Assembly (NCBI RefSeq): GCF_014647475.1
Contig: NZ_BMPG01000001.1
Span: 992,001-1,056,000 of the forward strand
DNA from: Halocalculus aciditolerans
GTDB taxonomy: Archaea > Halobacteriota > Halobacteria > Halobacteriales > Halobacteriaceae
DNA: 64,000 bases
Direction of reading: 5' to 3'
Below are positions 43,753 to 51,837 of the stretch, one piece after another. Position numbers and translations under genes: made by a program. Below the pieces are notes generated by a model. It was not told the origin of the DNA. It saw only the letters and a program-made list of their open reading frames with translations, and did no database searches. Numbering within the stretch: position 1 is the stretch's first letter; the number at the start of each line of letters is the position of its first letter.

Positions 43753-43838
43753 CGAGTACGAATCGGAGGCGCGACAGTAAAAACGTTCCTCGCTGACCGG
43801 CCGGAACGGTGAAGTATCCGACGAGTGACGACACCGGT

Positions 43839-44054
43839 ATGGCGCTCACAGCCCTCCCGCTCGCCGCCGGCGGGGCCGGAGCGATCCTCTCCCTCCTCTG
43901 GTTCCTCGTCGTCGTCGGCGTCAGCGTCTACGTCTACCGCGACGCGAAGCGACTCGACAGCCGACACGCGCTCGCGTGGGCGCTCGCCTCCTTCTTCGGG
44001 AGCATCGTCGTCTGGATACTCTACTTCGCCGTCCGCGACGAAGTCGGCCGCTGA
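43839..44054 (+). CDS. Small two-helix membrane protein
   Basis: This is a 71-residue protein with two hydrophobic helices (ILSLLWFLVVVGVSVYVYRDA and LAWALASFFGSIVVWILYFAV). It starts at ATG 43839 (MALTALPLAAGGAGA). It is a plausible membrane protein but has no diagnostic motif. It is divergent from rpa1. Confidence 0.65.
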   Translation: MALTALPLAAGGAGAILSLLWFLVVVGVSVYVYRDAKRLDSRHALAWALASFFGSIVVWILYFAVRDEVGR

Positions 44055-44111
44055 CTGCTCGTCCCATTTTCGGCCCCAACGCCCAACCGGCCTCCGCGGG
44101 TACCGCTGGAT

Positions 44112-44627
44112 ATGCGTCTCTACCAGTCGTGGAAGAACTACGTCGCACAGGCCGCCCTCGGCGTCCCGGTCGCCCGCCACTGGACGCGGTCGTGGCTCGT
44201 CGACCTCCACGCGGACTTCTTCGTCGACGCCTCCGAGGTGGACGCCGAGGCGCGCCGCGCGTTCTTCGAGGCGCTCTTCGACGCGAGCGTCGACGCCTAC
44301 GAGCACGCGCTCGACGAGGGCTACCCGGAGGCCGAAGCCCGCGAAATCACGCACATCATGGGGACATTCGCCTTCACTGAGAAGGGGTGGGGCGACCTCG
44401 TCGAGTTCCCGCCCGCGGAGCGCGACGCCTACTACGCGCGCTACGAGGGGTTCTTCGAGCGCTACGGCGTCGCCCCCGACGATCCGTTCGGCGACTTCAC
44501 GCCGCCCGGCGGACTCCCGGACGCCCCCGAGACGCCGGAGCGCCTCGACGGCGACTTCCCGCTCGCCGAACCCGGCCTGACCGACGACATCTACGTCCCC
44601 GCGCCGAACGTCGACGCGCGAACGTAA
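44112..44627 (+). CDS. DUF6149-like haloarchaeal protein
   Basis: This 171-residue protein begins MRLYQSWKNYVAQAALGVPVARHWTRSWLVDLHADFF. It is largely helical with an acidic C-terminal tail, and appears to match the haloarchaeal DUF6149 family as remembered. No catalytic motif is visible. The function is unknown. Confidence 0.75.
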   Translation: MRLYQSWKNYVAQAALGVPVARHWTRSWLVDLHADFFVDASEVDAEARRAFFEALFDASVDAYEHALDEGYPEAEAREITHIMGTFAFTEKGWGDLVEFPPAERDAYYARYEGFFERYGVAPDDPFGDFTPPGGLPDAPETPERLDGDFPLAEPGLTDDIYVPAPNVDART

Positions 44628-44664
44628 GCGAAACGCGTTTTCGGGCCGCGGCGGTAGAGGCGCT

Positions 44665-45324
44665 ATGTTCGTCCACGTGAACGTCGCCGCGAGCGCGGAC
44701 GGGAAACTCTCCTCGCGGCGACGCGAACAGATCCGCATCAGCGGCTCCGAGGACATGACGCGCGTCGACCGACTGCGCGCGGACAGCGACGCCGTCATGG
44801 TCGGCGTCGGCACGGTTCTCGCCGACGACCCCTCGCTCACCGTGAAAGACCCCGCGCTCGCCGACGAACGCGAGGCCGACAGGAAGCCGCGACAGCCCGC
44901 GCGCGTCGTCGCCGACTCGCACGCCCGCACCCCGCCGGACGCCGACGTCCTCGACGACGCCGCGCGGTCGTTCGTCCTCGTCGCCGAGGAAGAACCCACG
45001 GAGCACGTGCAGTCGCTCGCCGGCGTCGGTGCAGAAATCGTCGTCGCCGGCACGAACCGGGTCGACCTCGCCGACGCCTTCGACACGCTCGAAGGCCGCG
45101 GCGTCGACCGCCTCCTCGTGGAGGGCGGCGGCGAACTCATCTTCTCCCTCTTCGAGGAGGGGCTCGTCGACCGTTTCACCCTTTACGTCGGCTCGATGGT
45201 CATCGGCGGCCGCGACGCCCCCACGCCCGCGGACGGCGACGGCTTCGTCGAGCGCTTCCCGGACCTCGACCTCGTCGACGTCGAACGCCTCGACGACGGC
45301 GTCCTCCTCACCTACGACGTCTGA
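44665..45324 (+). CDS. arfC: 2,5-diamino-6-ribosylamino-4(3H)-pyrimidinone 5'-phosphate reductase
   Basis: This 219-residue NADPH-dependent reductase acts in archaeal riboflavin/F420 precursor synthesis (RibD C-terminal type). HVNVAASADGKLSS at the start, DAVMVGVGTVLADDPSLTV and VEGGGELIFSLFEEGLVD are the family motifs. The deaminase domain of bacterial RibD is absent, as expected for archaea. It overlaps the next gene convergently by 13 nt. Confidence 0.92.
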   Translation: MFVHVNVAASADGKLSSRRREQIRISGSEDMTRVDRLRADSDAVMVGVGTVLADDPSLTVKDPALADEREADRKPRQPARVVADSHARTPPDADVLDDAARSFVLVAEEEPTEHVQSLAGVGAEIVVAGTNRVDLADAFDTLEGRGVDRLLVEGGGELIFSLFEEGLVDRFTLYVGSMVIGGRDAPTPADGDGFVERFPDLDLVDVERLDDGVLLTYDV

Positions 45325-46088
45325 ACGGCCTCGACACACCGCGCGACGAACGCGTTCACCACGTCGACGTCGATGCCGCGGACGTTGTGGACGTCGGGGT
45401 CGACGTGTCCGGGCAGTTCGGTGGCGAGTTCGGGGAACGGGTCGCCGACCTCGACGCCGCCCTCGCCCGCGTGCTTCCGCGCGACGAGGTCGCGCACGCG
45501 GTCGAGCACCCCCTCGGAAACGGCCAGCGCGGTGGCCTCGTCGTCGAGGAATCTCGGAACGTCGAGCGCCGGGAAGGCGTGCGTCGCGAGGACGTACCGG
45601 GCGTAGAGACCCGCGCGGGCGAGGTGGAGGTTCCGAGAGACCGTCGCGTCCGTCCCCGAGCGAACGTACTTCTCGTGCTGGCGCGTCGCCAGCGAGCGGT
45701 AGTGGTGGTAGAGGTCGATGGGTACGAAGTTCGCGTGCGCGTGCTCGGCGAGCGCGTCGGCGTCGACGGCCTCGACGTACTCGACGTCGCTCCCCAGGAA
45801 CTCCAGAACCGTGGGGTTCGACTCCACGACGAGTTCCGCGAGCCGGGTCACGTTCCACGCCTTCACGTCCACGCCCGCGAACGCCTCGTGCACGGACTCG
45901 GTAGCCGTCCCGAGCTGCGCGTACTCCACTGGTGCCTGCGCGAAGACGACGCCGACGTCGTGGTCGCTCGCCGGCCCCGCCAACCCCCACGCCCGACTCC
46001 CCACCTCCCGCGCGAGCACGACCCGAACTTCATGCTTGTCGGCGAGTTCGTCGAGCGCCCGCGCGACGGCCGGCGGCGTCTCAGTCAT
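45312..46088 (-). CDS. Nucleotidyltransferase-domain protein (COG3541 type)
   Basis: This 258-residue protein has a pol-beta-like nucleotidyltransferase core: VGSRAWGLAGPASDHDVGVVF, with the GS motif and the catalytic Asp pair. A helical C-terminal half follows. The family includes YcgL-type proteins associated in some organisms with RNA repair. The substrate is not known here. A TATA-like CATTATGCG lies about 40 nt before the start. Confidence 0.85.
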   Translation of the reverse strand: MTETPPAVARALDELADKHEVRVVLAREVGSRAWGLAGPASDHDVGVVFAQAPVEYAQLGTATESVHEAFAGVDVKAWNVTRLAELVVESNPTVLEFLGSDVEYVEAVDADALAEHAHANFVPIDLYHHYRSLATRQHEKYVRSGTDATVSRNLHLARAGLYARYVLATHAFPALDVPRFLDDEATALAVSEGVLDRVRDLVARKHAGEGGVEVGDPFPELATELPGHVDPDVHNVRGIDVDVVNAFVARCVEAVQTS

Positions 46089-46149
46089 TAGCGTCCGCTT
46101 TTCGTCTTCTTGGCGTAGTTCTACGCATAATGGGTGTTCGTAATGACGC

Positions 46150-46237
46150 GGGCCGCCAGAGGCGGCCCGGCTGCGTTCGCCCGCGGCAACGGGTGGGAAT
46201 CTGCAAGGGGTAAACGGTCGCCGAAGGCGACCGTTTA
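46150..46237. repeat. Two perfect triloop hairpins after a small gene
   Basis: The palindromes 46150-46168 (stem GGGCCGCC, loop AGA) and 46211-46237 (stem TAAACGGTCGCC, loop GAA, 12 bp) lie between two minus-strand genes. Read on the minus strand, the second starts 7 nt after the stop codon of the downstream gene at 46245. It may act as a 3' hairpin. Confidence 0.6.
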
Positions 46238-46244
46238 GGGCTTG

Positions 46245-46529
46245 CTAGTGCTGGTGGCCGGTCGCCTCGCCGTACGTCATGCCGAAGCGCTCCTCGAAGA
46301 GGTCCATCGCCTCGGACTCGACGTCCTCGACGCCCTCGCTCGACTCGCCCTCGCCGTGGTGCGCGATCATGTGCGCGCGGGACGCGAACGCCATCGTCGT
46401 GATGTCGCCGACGACCTGCGCCTGCGACTCGTCGTCCTCCTCGCCGAGCATGTCCACGAGCCCCGCCGGAAGCTCGATCTCGTCTTCGCCGTCCGGACCC
46501 GAAATCGTGAACGTCACGCGTTCAGCCAT
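46245..46529 (-). CDS. Small acidic haloarchaeal protein
   Basis: This is a 94-residue protein starting MAERVTFTISGPDGEDEIELPAGLVDMLGEEDDE. The C-terminus EERFGMTYGEATGHQH carries a His-rich end. A conserved haloarchaeal family of this size and shape is remembered, but its number is uncertain. No function is known. A TATA-like TATACGCG lies about 25 nt upstream on the minus strand. Confidence 0.75.
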   Translation of the reverse strand: MAERVTFTISGPDGEDEIELPAGLVDMLGEEDDESQAQVVGDITTMAFASRAHMIAHHGEGESSEGVEDVESEAMDLFEERFGMTYGEATGHQH

Positions 46530-47133
46530 ACCTATCTGTCTCCGCCTGCGCGTATAGGTGCTGGGTTTCCTATCTGGGGTAGCATTTCGTTTAGGGGGCT
46601 CAGAAGTTCGGACCAGTGTCTATGTCGCTTCCGAAAGCCCCCTCGCCCTCGGCGGTTCTGAGCGACATATCCCTCACTTCGTTCGGGATAGGGGCCGCTC
46701 GGAACCGCCGACGACTCGGCCAGGGCGGGACGCTTCGCGCCCCGCTTGCTCTCACTCGGGCCTGCGGCCCTCGCGAGAACCCTTTCGATTTCCCGCCCGA
46801 ACTGAACGATGAATCAGCTGTGGCCGTCCAAACGAAAACCTGGTGAGCGTCCGGCGACCGAGCGGTCCGTTAGGACCCGGTAGGTCGCCGGTTCACCGCG
46901 GCGAGCGACACGTCGCGCTACGCGCGACGGAACGGGTGAGCGGCGAAGCCGCGAACCAGCGAGCCGCGGGCCGACGACTGAGGGACTGAAAGGACCGAAG
47001 GAGGAGCTGTTCACGAGACGCTTCGCGTCTCGTGAGCCAACCAGAAATCGGAGATTTCTGGTGATGCTTTTAGCGTAGCTTTTACCGAGCGAAGCGGCCG
47101 AAGGCCGCTGAGCGCAGCGTAAAAGGTACTGGT
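46530..47133. repeat. Palindrome array in a long intergenic region
   Basis: These 604 bases hold no credible gene. From 46593 to 47108 almost every base lies in an inverted repeat. Examples are 46593-46643 (AGGGGGCT/AGCCCCCT), 46649-46711 (10-bp outer stem TCGGCGGTTC), 46851-46891 (CCGGCGACC), 46911-46929 (CGTCGCGC, loop TAC), 46940-46952 (loop GAA), 47011-47035 (11 bp, loop TTC), 47040-47062 (10 bp, loop GGA) and 47094-47108 (loop GAA). A second 16-bp motif copy is at 47068-47083. Confidence 0.75.
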
Positions 47134-48456
47134 CTAGTCGTCCGCGGGCGCGGCGTCGGTGGCTTCGATTTCGGGTTGATCGGGGAGGTCTTCGAGGTAG
47201 TCGTCGGCGTCGAGGGCGGCCTCGCTCCCCATGCCGGCGGCGGTGACGGCTTGCTGGTAGTGGAAGTCGACGACGTCGCCGGCACCGAAGAGGCCGGGGA
47301 CGCCGGTTTTGGTCTGGCCGGCTCCGCGGCCGCCTTCGGTGATGAGGTAGCCGTCGTCGTCGGTTTCGACGGCGGTGTTCCGGAGGTAGTCGGTGTTGGG
47401 GGTGTGGCCGATGGCGACGAAGACGGCACCGACGTCCATCTGGAAGGATTCCGTTTCGGGGTCGTCGAGTTTCTCGCTGGGGTGGCCGTCGGGGTTGCGG
47501 ACGAGGTCGACGTGGGAGACGCCGTCTTCGGGGGTGCCGTGGACTTCGGTGAGTTCGGTGTTGGTGAGGATTTCGATGTCGCCGGCCTGGACTTTCTCGT
47601 CGAGGCGCTTTTGCCAGTAGTCTTCGGCGCGGAACTCCTCGCGGCGGTGGACGAGGTAGACGGTGTCGGCGAACTTCGTGAGGAAGTTGGCTTCCTCGAA
47701 GGCGGCGTCGCCGCCGCCGACGACGATCATGTCTTCGCCGCGGAAGAACGCGCCGTCGCAGGTGGCGCAGGTGGAGACGCCGTATCCCATGAGGTCGTCC
47801 TCGCCGGGGATGCCGAGGGTGCGGGCAGATGCACCAGACGCGGCGATGACGGCGTCGGCGGTGTAGACGTCGCCGTTCGCGAGCTCGACGCGGAACGGGC
47901 GCTGGGAGTCGTCAACGTTCTCGATGATGCCGTGTTCCATCTCGGCCCCGAAGCGCTTCGCCTGCTCCTTCATGTTGTTGATGAGCTCGGGGCCGCTGAT
48001 GCCCTCGGGGAAGCCGGGGTAGTTCTCGACCTCGGTCGTGAGCGTGAGCTGGCCGCCGGGTTCGTCGCCCTCGAAGAGGAGGGGGTCGTTGTCGGAGCGG
48101 CCGGCGTAGATGGCGGCGGAGAGCGCGGAGATACCGGTACCGGCGATGATGAGCTTGCGGTGCTCCTCGACGTCGTCGCCGCCGTCGGTGGCGAGGCCGA
48201 GTTTCTCGTCGAGTTCGCCTTTCGCGTCGAGGGCGCTGGTGTCGTCCCAGCCGCCGATGAGTTCGTCGTCGATGAAGACCTCTGGTGCTGTCTCGCGGCC
48301 GTCGGCGCGCTCTTTCATCTCCGCGAACAGCTCGTCGTCGCCGGTGACGTTGTAGGTGACGTAGTCGACGCCTTTCGCGTCGAAGAGGTCCTTCGCCTTC
48401 TCGCAGTACGGGCAGTCCGTCTTCGTGTATATCTCTACCGTCGGCGTCTCGCTCAT
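47134..48456 (-). CDS. Glutaredoxin-thioredoxin reductase fusion
   Basis: This is a 440-residue fusion. Residues 1-80 are a glutaredoxin domain with active site CPYC (Cys15, Cys18) and the cis-Pro motif TAPEVFIDDELIGG. Residues about 100-425 are a thioredoxin-reductase-like FAD/NAD(P) enzyme: IIAGTGISALSAAIYAG (FAD), GGQLTLTTEVENYPGFP, redox site CATC (Cys230, Cys233), GGGDAAFEEA (NADPH) and GVPGLFGAGDVVD. The start at MSETPTVEIYT puts the Grx domain first. The reductase may reduce its own Grx domain. Haloarchaea use gamma-glutamylcysteine, so the physiological thiol is uncertain. Confidence 0.93.
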   Translation of the reverse strand: MSETPTVEIYTKTDCPYCEKAKDLFDAKGVDYVTYNVTGDDELFAEMKERADGRETAPEVFIDDELIGGWDDTSALDAKGELDEKLGLATDGGDDVEEHRKLIIAGTGISALSAAIYAGRSDNDPLLFEGDEPGGQLTLTTEVENYPGFPEGISGPELINNMKEQAKRFGAEMEHGIIENVDDSQRPFRVELANGDVYTADAVIAASGASARTLGIPGEDDLMGYGVSTCATCDGAFFRGEDMIVVGGGDAAFEEANFLTKFADTVYLVHRREEFRAEDYWQKRLDEKVQAGDIEILTNTELTEVHGTPEDGVSHVDLVRNPDGHPSEKLDDPETESFQMDVGAVFVAIGHTPNTDYLRNTAVETDDDGYLITEGGRGAGQTKTGVPGLFGAGDVVDFHYQQAVTAAGMGSEAALDADDYLEDLPDQPEIEATDAAPADD

Positions 48457-48610
48457 ACCCGTATTTCTCGGTGAACGCCTATGAGGATTGTGCTGGCAGG
48501 CACGCGTGCCGCTGTCGCGGGGCGCACCGCGAGCGTCGGCGGCGGCGTCGCGGCGGCGTCGCCGACGGCGTGACGACACGCTTACCCGATGCCTCACCGC
48601 ATCTACGGGT

Positions 48611-48895
48611 ATGGCTGCGGAGTTAGCAGAGAAGACGGAACGGTACGAGCGACTGCTCGCGGAGGCGCTGGACGCGGCGGAGGTCGCGCCACCCGCAGAG
48701 ACCCCGCTCGGCGAGGCCGCCGCCGAGTTCGAGGAGATGGCGCAGTCCTACCTCGACGACGGCCGGCACTTCAAGGCGGAGGGCGACCTCGTGAACGCGC
48801 TCGCGTCGTTCTCCTACGGCCACGGCTGGATGGACGCGGGCGCGCGCATCGGCGTCTTCGACGTCCCCACCGAGGGCCACCTGTTTACGCAGTAA
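48611..48895 (+). CDS. DUF357 family protein
   Basis: This is a 94-residue helical protein. KTERYERLLAEALDAAEV and AQSYLDDGRHFKAEGDLVNALASFSYGHGWMDAGARIG match the archaeal DUF357 family. The latter segment looks like a tetratricopeptide-like helix pair. The function is unknown. It is divergent from the reductase fusion. Confidence 0.85.
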   Translation: MAAELAEKTERYERLLAEALDAAEVAPPAETPLGEAAAEFEEMAQSYLDDGRHFKAEGDLVNALASFSYGHGWMDAGARIGVFDVPTEGHLFTQ

Positions 48896-48936
48896 CCCCG
48901 CACCCTTTAGGTGGCTGCCGGGCGACGTTCTGCGTG

Positions 48937-49212
48937 ATGGAGGCCGTCCTCTGGTACGTGTTCACGGGTACGCGGGGCGGCCCGAACCGCGCGCGGCTCG
49001 TCCGCGCCGTCGACGAGCGACCGCGGAACGCGAACCAGCTCGCCGACGCGCTCGACCTCGACTACAAGACGGTCCGCCACCACCTCGACGTGCTCGTGGA
49101 CAACAACGTCTTGGAGGCGAGCGGCGACGGCTACGGCGACATCTACCTCCCGACCGATCAGGCGCGCACGCACTGGGAGACGGTCGAGGAAATCCTCGCG
49201 GAGGTCGAGTGA
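48937..49212 (+). CDS. Winged helix-turn-helix protein
   Basis: This is a 91-residue ArsR-like DNA-binding protein. NRARLVRAVDERPRNANQLADALDLDYKTVRHHLDVLVDNNVLEASGDGYGDIYLPTD forms the winged HTH. The next gene encodes a small membrane protein, a pairing seen in several haloarchaea. Such pairs may sense at the membrane and control transcription. Confidence 0.88.
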   Translation: MEAVLWYVFTGTRGGPNRARLVRAVDERPRNANQLADALDLDYKTVRHHLDVLVDNNVLEASGDGYGDIYLPTDQARTHWETVEEILAEVE

Positions 49213-49269
49213 TTATGGGCGAATTTGGGAAAGAGTATATCCACGGCGACGGGGTACGGTGAGACAAGC

Positions 49270-49575
49270 ATGGGTCTCTGGCTAGACGTCGTTCGGGCCG
49301 CATCCGCGCTGAACGTCATCGTGTTGCTCGCGCTGTGTGCGGTGTGGGTGCGGAACTACTGGCAGTTCCGCTCGAAGCACGCGCTCGGCCTGTCGGTCTT
49401 CGGCGTCCTCCTGCTCGCGGAGAACGCGCTCGGCTTCTACTTCTTCACCATCGACGAGGTCCGCGCGGCGTGGTTCTCCTCTGCCGTCCCGCCGGTCGCC
49501 GGCACGGCGCTGATGGTGCTCCCCGTCCTCGAACTCGCCGCGCTCGCGTTCCTCGCGTGGGTCACGCTCGACTAA
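49270..49575 (+). CDS. Small membrane protein next to HTH gene
   Basis: This 101-residue protein has three hydrophobic helices (ALNVIVLLALCAVWV, HALGLSVFGVLLLAENALGFYFF and TALMVLPVLELAALAFLAWVTL). The ATG at 49270 follows a GTATAT box by 30 nt, so it can be transcribed leaderless. It is probably a partner of the preceding HTH protein. Confidence 0.75.
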   Translation: MGLWLDVVRAASALNVIVLLALCAVWVRNYWQFRSKHALGLSVFGVLLLAENALGFYFFTIDEVRAAWFSSAVPPVAGTALMVLPVLELAALAFLAWVTLD

Positions 49576-49579
49576 CCCA

Positions 49580-49587
49580 TTTATATA
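49580..49587 (+). promoter_or_regulatory. Strong TATA-like box in intergenic DNA
   Basis: TTTATATA lies just after a stop codon and 131 nt before the next ATG. It would give a transcript with a leader of about 105 nt to the surface-protein gene, which also has its own nearer box at 49691. It could also drive a small RNA. Confidence 0.4.
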
Positions 49588-49690
49588 CCTCCGTTCGTTC
49601 TCGCCGCTTTCAGCATCGCGCTCGTCACGGCTTGAGTCGTCGTTTGGGACGGAGTGGGGAGAGATTTGGGTGAGAGTCCGGAAAACCCTC

Positions 49691-49696
49691 TTTAAG
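49691..49696 (+). promoter_or_regulatory. TATA-like box of the surface-protein gene
   Basis: TTTAAG lies 22-27 nt before the ATG at 49718, which fits a leaderless mRNA. Confidence 0.5.
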
Positions 49697-49717
49697 TGGA
49701 CTGGTGTCGGTGGGAGT

Positions 49718-51712
49718 ATGCGGCAACGCATTCAGGCGATAGCGCTCACAGCACTGCTCGTCGTCTCCCTCGCCGGCGTGGCGGCCCCCGTGGCCGCGCA
49801 GTCGGCGGGCGCGAGCGCGACGATTTCGAACCAGACCTCCGGCGGCTCCACCGTCACCGTCGACTCCGTTACCCTTCCCGACGGCGGCTTCGTGACGATT
49901 CACGACGCCAGCGTGACCGATGGCGACGTCCTCGGGAGCGTCGTCGGCTCCTCGACGTACCTCGCGGCGGGGACGCACCAGAACGTCACCGTGCGCCTCG
50001 ACGAACCGCTCGCCGACTCCGGCACGTTCGTCGCGATGCCGCACATGGACACTGACGGCGACCGCGTCTACGAGTTCGTCTCCGCGAACGGCGCGGCCGA
50101 CGGCCCGTACACGGCTGACGGCTCCGCCGTCGTCGACACCGCGAACGTCACCGTCGCCGCCTCCGTCTCGATGTCCGCGCAGCCGACCGACGGCGACTCC
50201 GTCGTCGTCGACCGCGTCGAACTCAGCCAGCCCGGCTTCGTCACGGTCCACGGCGCGTCCGTGACGGACGGGAAGGTCTTCGAGTCGATTAAGGGGACCT
50301 CGCCGTACCTCTCCGCGGGCGTCCACGAGAACGTCCGCGTCGACCTCGACACCGCGGTCGGCAACACGACGCTCGTCCCGATGGCGCACGTGGACACGAA
50401 CGGCAACGAGATGTACGACTTCGTCACCAGCGAGGGCGAAGCGGACGGTCCCTTCACGACCGCTGACGGCTCTGCCGTCGTCGACACGGCGTCCGTGACG
50501 ACCGCCCAGCACGCGATGGTTTCCGTGAGTAACCAGACGACCGGCGGCCACGCGGCCACGGTCGACTCGGTCTTCCTCCCCGACGGCGGCTTCGTCACCG
50601 TCCACGACGGTACCGTCACCGACGGCAAGGTCTTCGACTCCATCAAGGGGACCTCGCGGTACCTCGAACCCGGCCTCCACCGGAACGTCCAGATCACGCT
50701 CGACGCGCCCTACACGGACGACGGCACGCTCGTCCCGATGGCGCACGAGGACACGAACGACAACGAGACGTACGACTTCGTCACCAGCGAGGGCGCGAGC
50801 GACGGCCCGTACACGGCTGACGGCTCCGCCGTCGTCGACACGGCGTCCGCGACCGTCTCGGCGTCCGTCGCGCTCGACGCCCAGCAGTCCGACGGACACA
50901 CCGTCGTCATCGACACCGTCGACATGACCGACGGCGGCTTCGTCGCCGTCCACGACCCCTCGCTCGGCGCGGGGAACGTCCTCGGGAGCGTCGTCGGTCA
51001 CTCGACCTACCTCGACGCCGGCGTCCACCACAACGTCACCGTCACGCTCGACACGCCCGTGAACGAGAGCCAGGCGCTCGTCGCGATGCCGCACCTGGAC
51101 TCGAACGGGAACGAGATGTACGACTTCGTCACCAGTGAGGGCTCGAACGACGGCCCCTACGCCGCGAACGGCGGTGCCGTCGTCGACACCGGGAAGGCCC
51201 TCGTGACGGCGACCGTCGTCGCCGACGCGCAGACCGCCGAGAACGGCGAGACCGTCACGGTCGACTCGGTCACGCTCGCGAACGGCGGGTTCGTGACGAT
51301 TCACGACGCCTCGCTCGCCGACGGCGCGGTCTTCGACTCCGTCCGCGGCACCTCCGCCTACCTCTCCGCGGGCACGCACGAGAACGTCACCGTCGCGCTC
51401 GACGACCCGCTCTCCGAGTCCGCCACCGTCTACGCGATGGCGCACGCCGACTCGAACGGGAACGAGATGTACGACTTCGTCACCAGCGAGGGCGCGAACG
51501 ACGGCCCCTACACCGCGAACGGCGCGCCCGTGATGGCGAGCGCCGACGTCACGGTCGAGAGCACGACGACCGCGATGCAGTCCACCACGACGGCGACCGA
51601 CGAGACGACGATGCAGAACACGACGCAGACGAACTCGCCCGGGTTCGGCCTCGTCGCCGCCGCACTCGCGCTCCTCGGCGCGGCCCTCGTCGCGCTCCGC
51701 CGGCAGGACTAA
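49718..51712 (+). CDS. Surface protein with five DUF7282-type repeats and PGF-CTERM anchor
   Basis: This is a 664-residue secreted protein. A Sec-type signal peptide (IQAIALTALLVVSLAGVAAPVAAQ) is at the N-terminus. Five tandem repeats of about 115 residues follow, each with a VTVDSVxLPDGGFVTIHDAS core and ending ...YDFVTSEGxxDGPYTADGSAVVDT. A Thr-rich linker precedes SPGFGLVAAALALLGAALVALRRQD, a PGF-CTERM sorting signal cut by archaeosortase A with lipid attachment. Many N-x-S/T sites suggest N-glycosylation. The ligand is unknown. Confidence 0.92.
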   Translation: MRQRIQAIALTALLVVSLAGVAAPVAAQSAGASATISNQTSGGSTVTVDSVTLPDGGFVTIHDASVTDGDVLGSVVGSSTYLAAGTHQNVTVRLDEPLADSGTFVAMPHMDTDGDRVYEFVSANGAADGPYTADGSAVVDTANVTVAASVSMSAQPTDGDSVVVDRVELSQPGFVTVHGASVTDGKVFESIKGTSPYLSAGVHENVRVDLDTAVGNTTLVPMAHVDTNGNEMYDFVTSEGEADGPFTTADGSAVVDTASVTTAQHAMVSVSNQTTGGHAATVDSVFLPDGGFVTVHDGTVTDGKVFDSIKGTSRYLEPGLHRNVQITLDAPYTDDGTLVPMAHEDTNDNETYDFVTSEGASDGPYTADGSAVVDTASATVSASVALDAQQSDGHTVVIDTVDMTDGGFVAVHDPSLGAGNVLGSVVGHSTYLDAGVHHNVTVTLDTPVNESQALVAMPHLDSNGNEMYDFVTSEGSNDGPYAANGGAVVDTGKALVTATVVADAQTAENGETVTVDSVTLANGGFVTIHDASLADGAVFDSVRGTSAYLSAGTHENVTVALDDPLSESATVYAMAHADSNGNEMYDFVTSEGANDGPYTANGAPVMASADVTVESTTTAMQSTTTATDETTMQNTTQTNSPGFGLVAAALALLGAALVALRRQD

Positions 51713-51837
51713 CGCCCCGACTGGCACCCGAGCACTCGCTCTCGGGCGTCCCCGTCGCCTTCTCCGGTTCTCTCGACGTCGCCCCGTCTCCCTTGGCCAC
51801 TACGACTAATTGGCGTCCGCCGGTAGCCGGTCGTGCA

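Noticed and set aside
46558-46812. 84-codon plus-strand frame
   Set aside because: It lies wholly within the palindrome array and has the Ser/Arg/Pro composition of shadow frames. No start signal or family is seen.
46593-47108. SRP RNA or RNase P RNA
   Set aside because: The structure is rich, but the conserved SRP helix 8 sequence and the RNase P core motifs were not found by eye.
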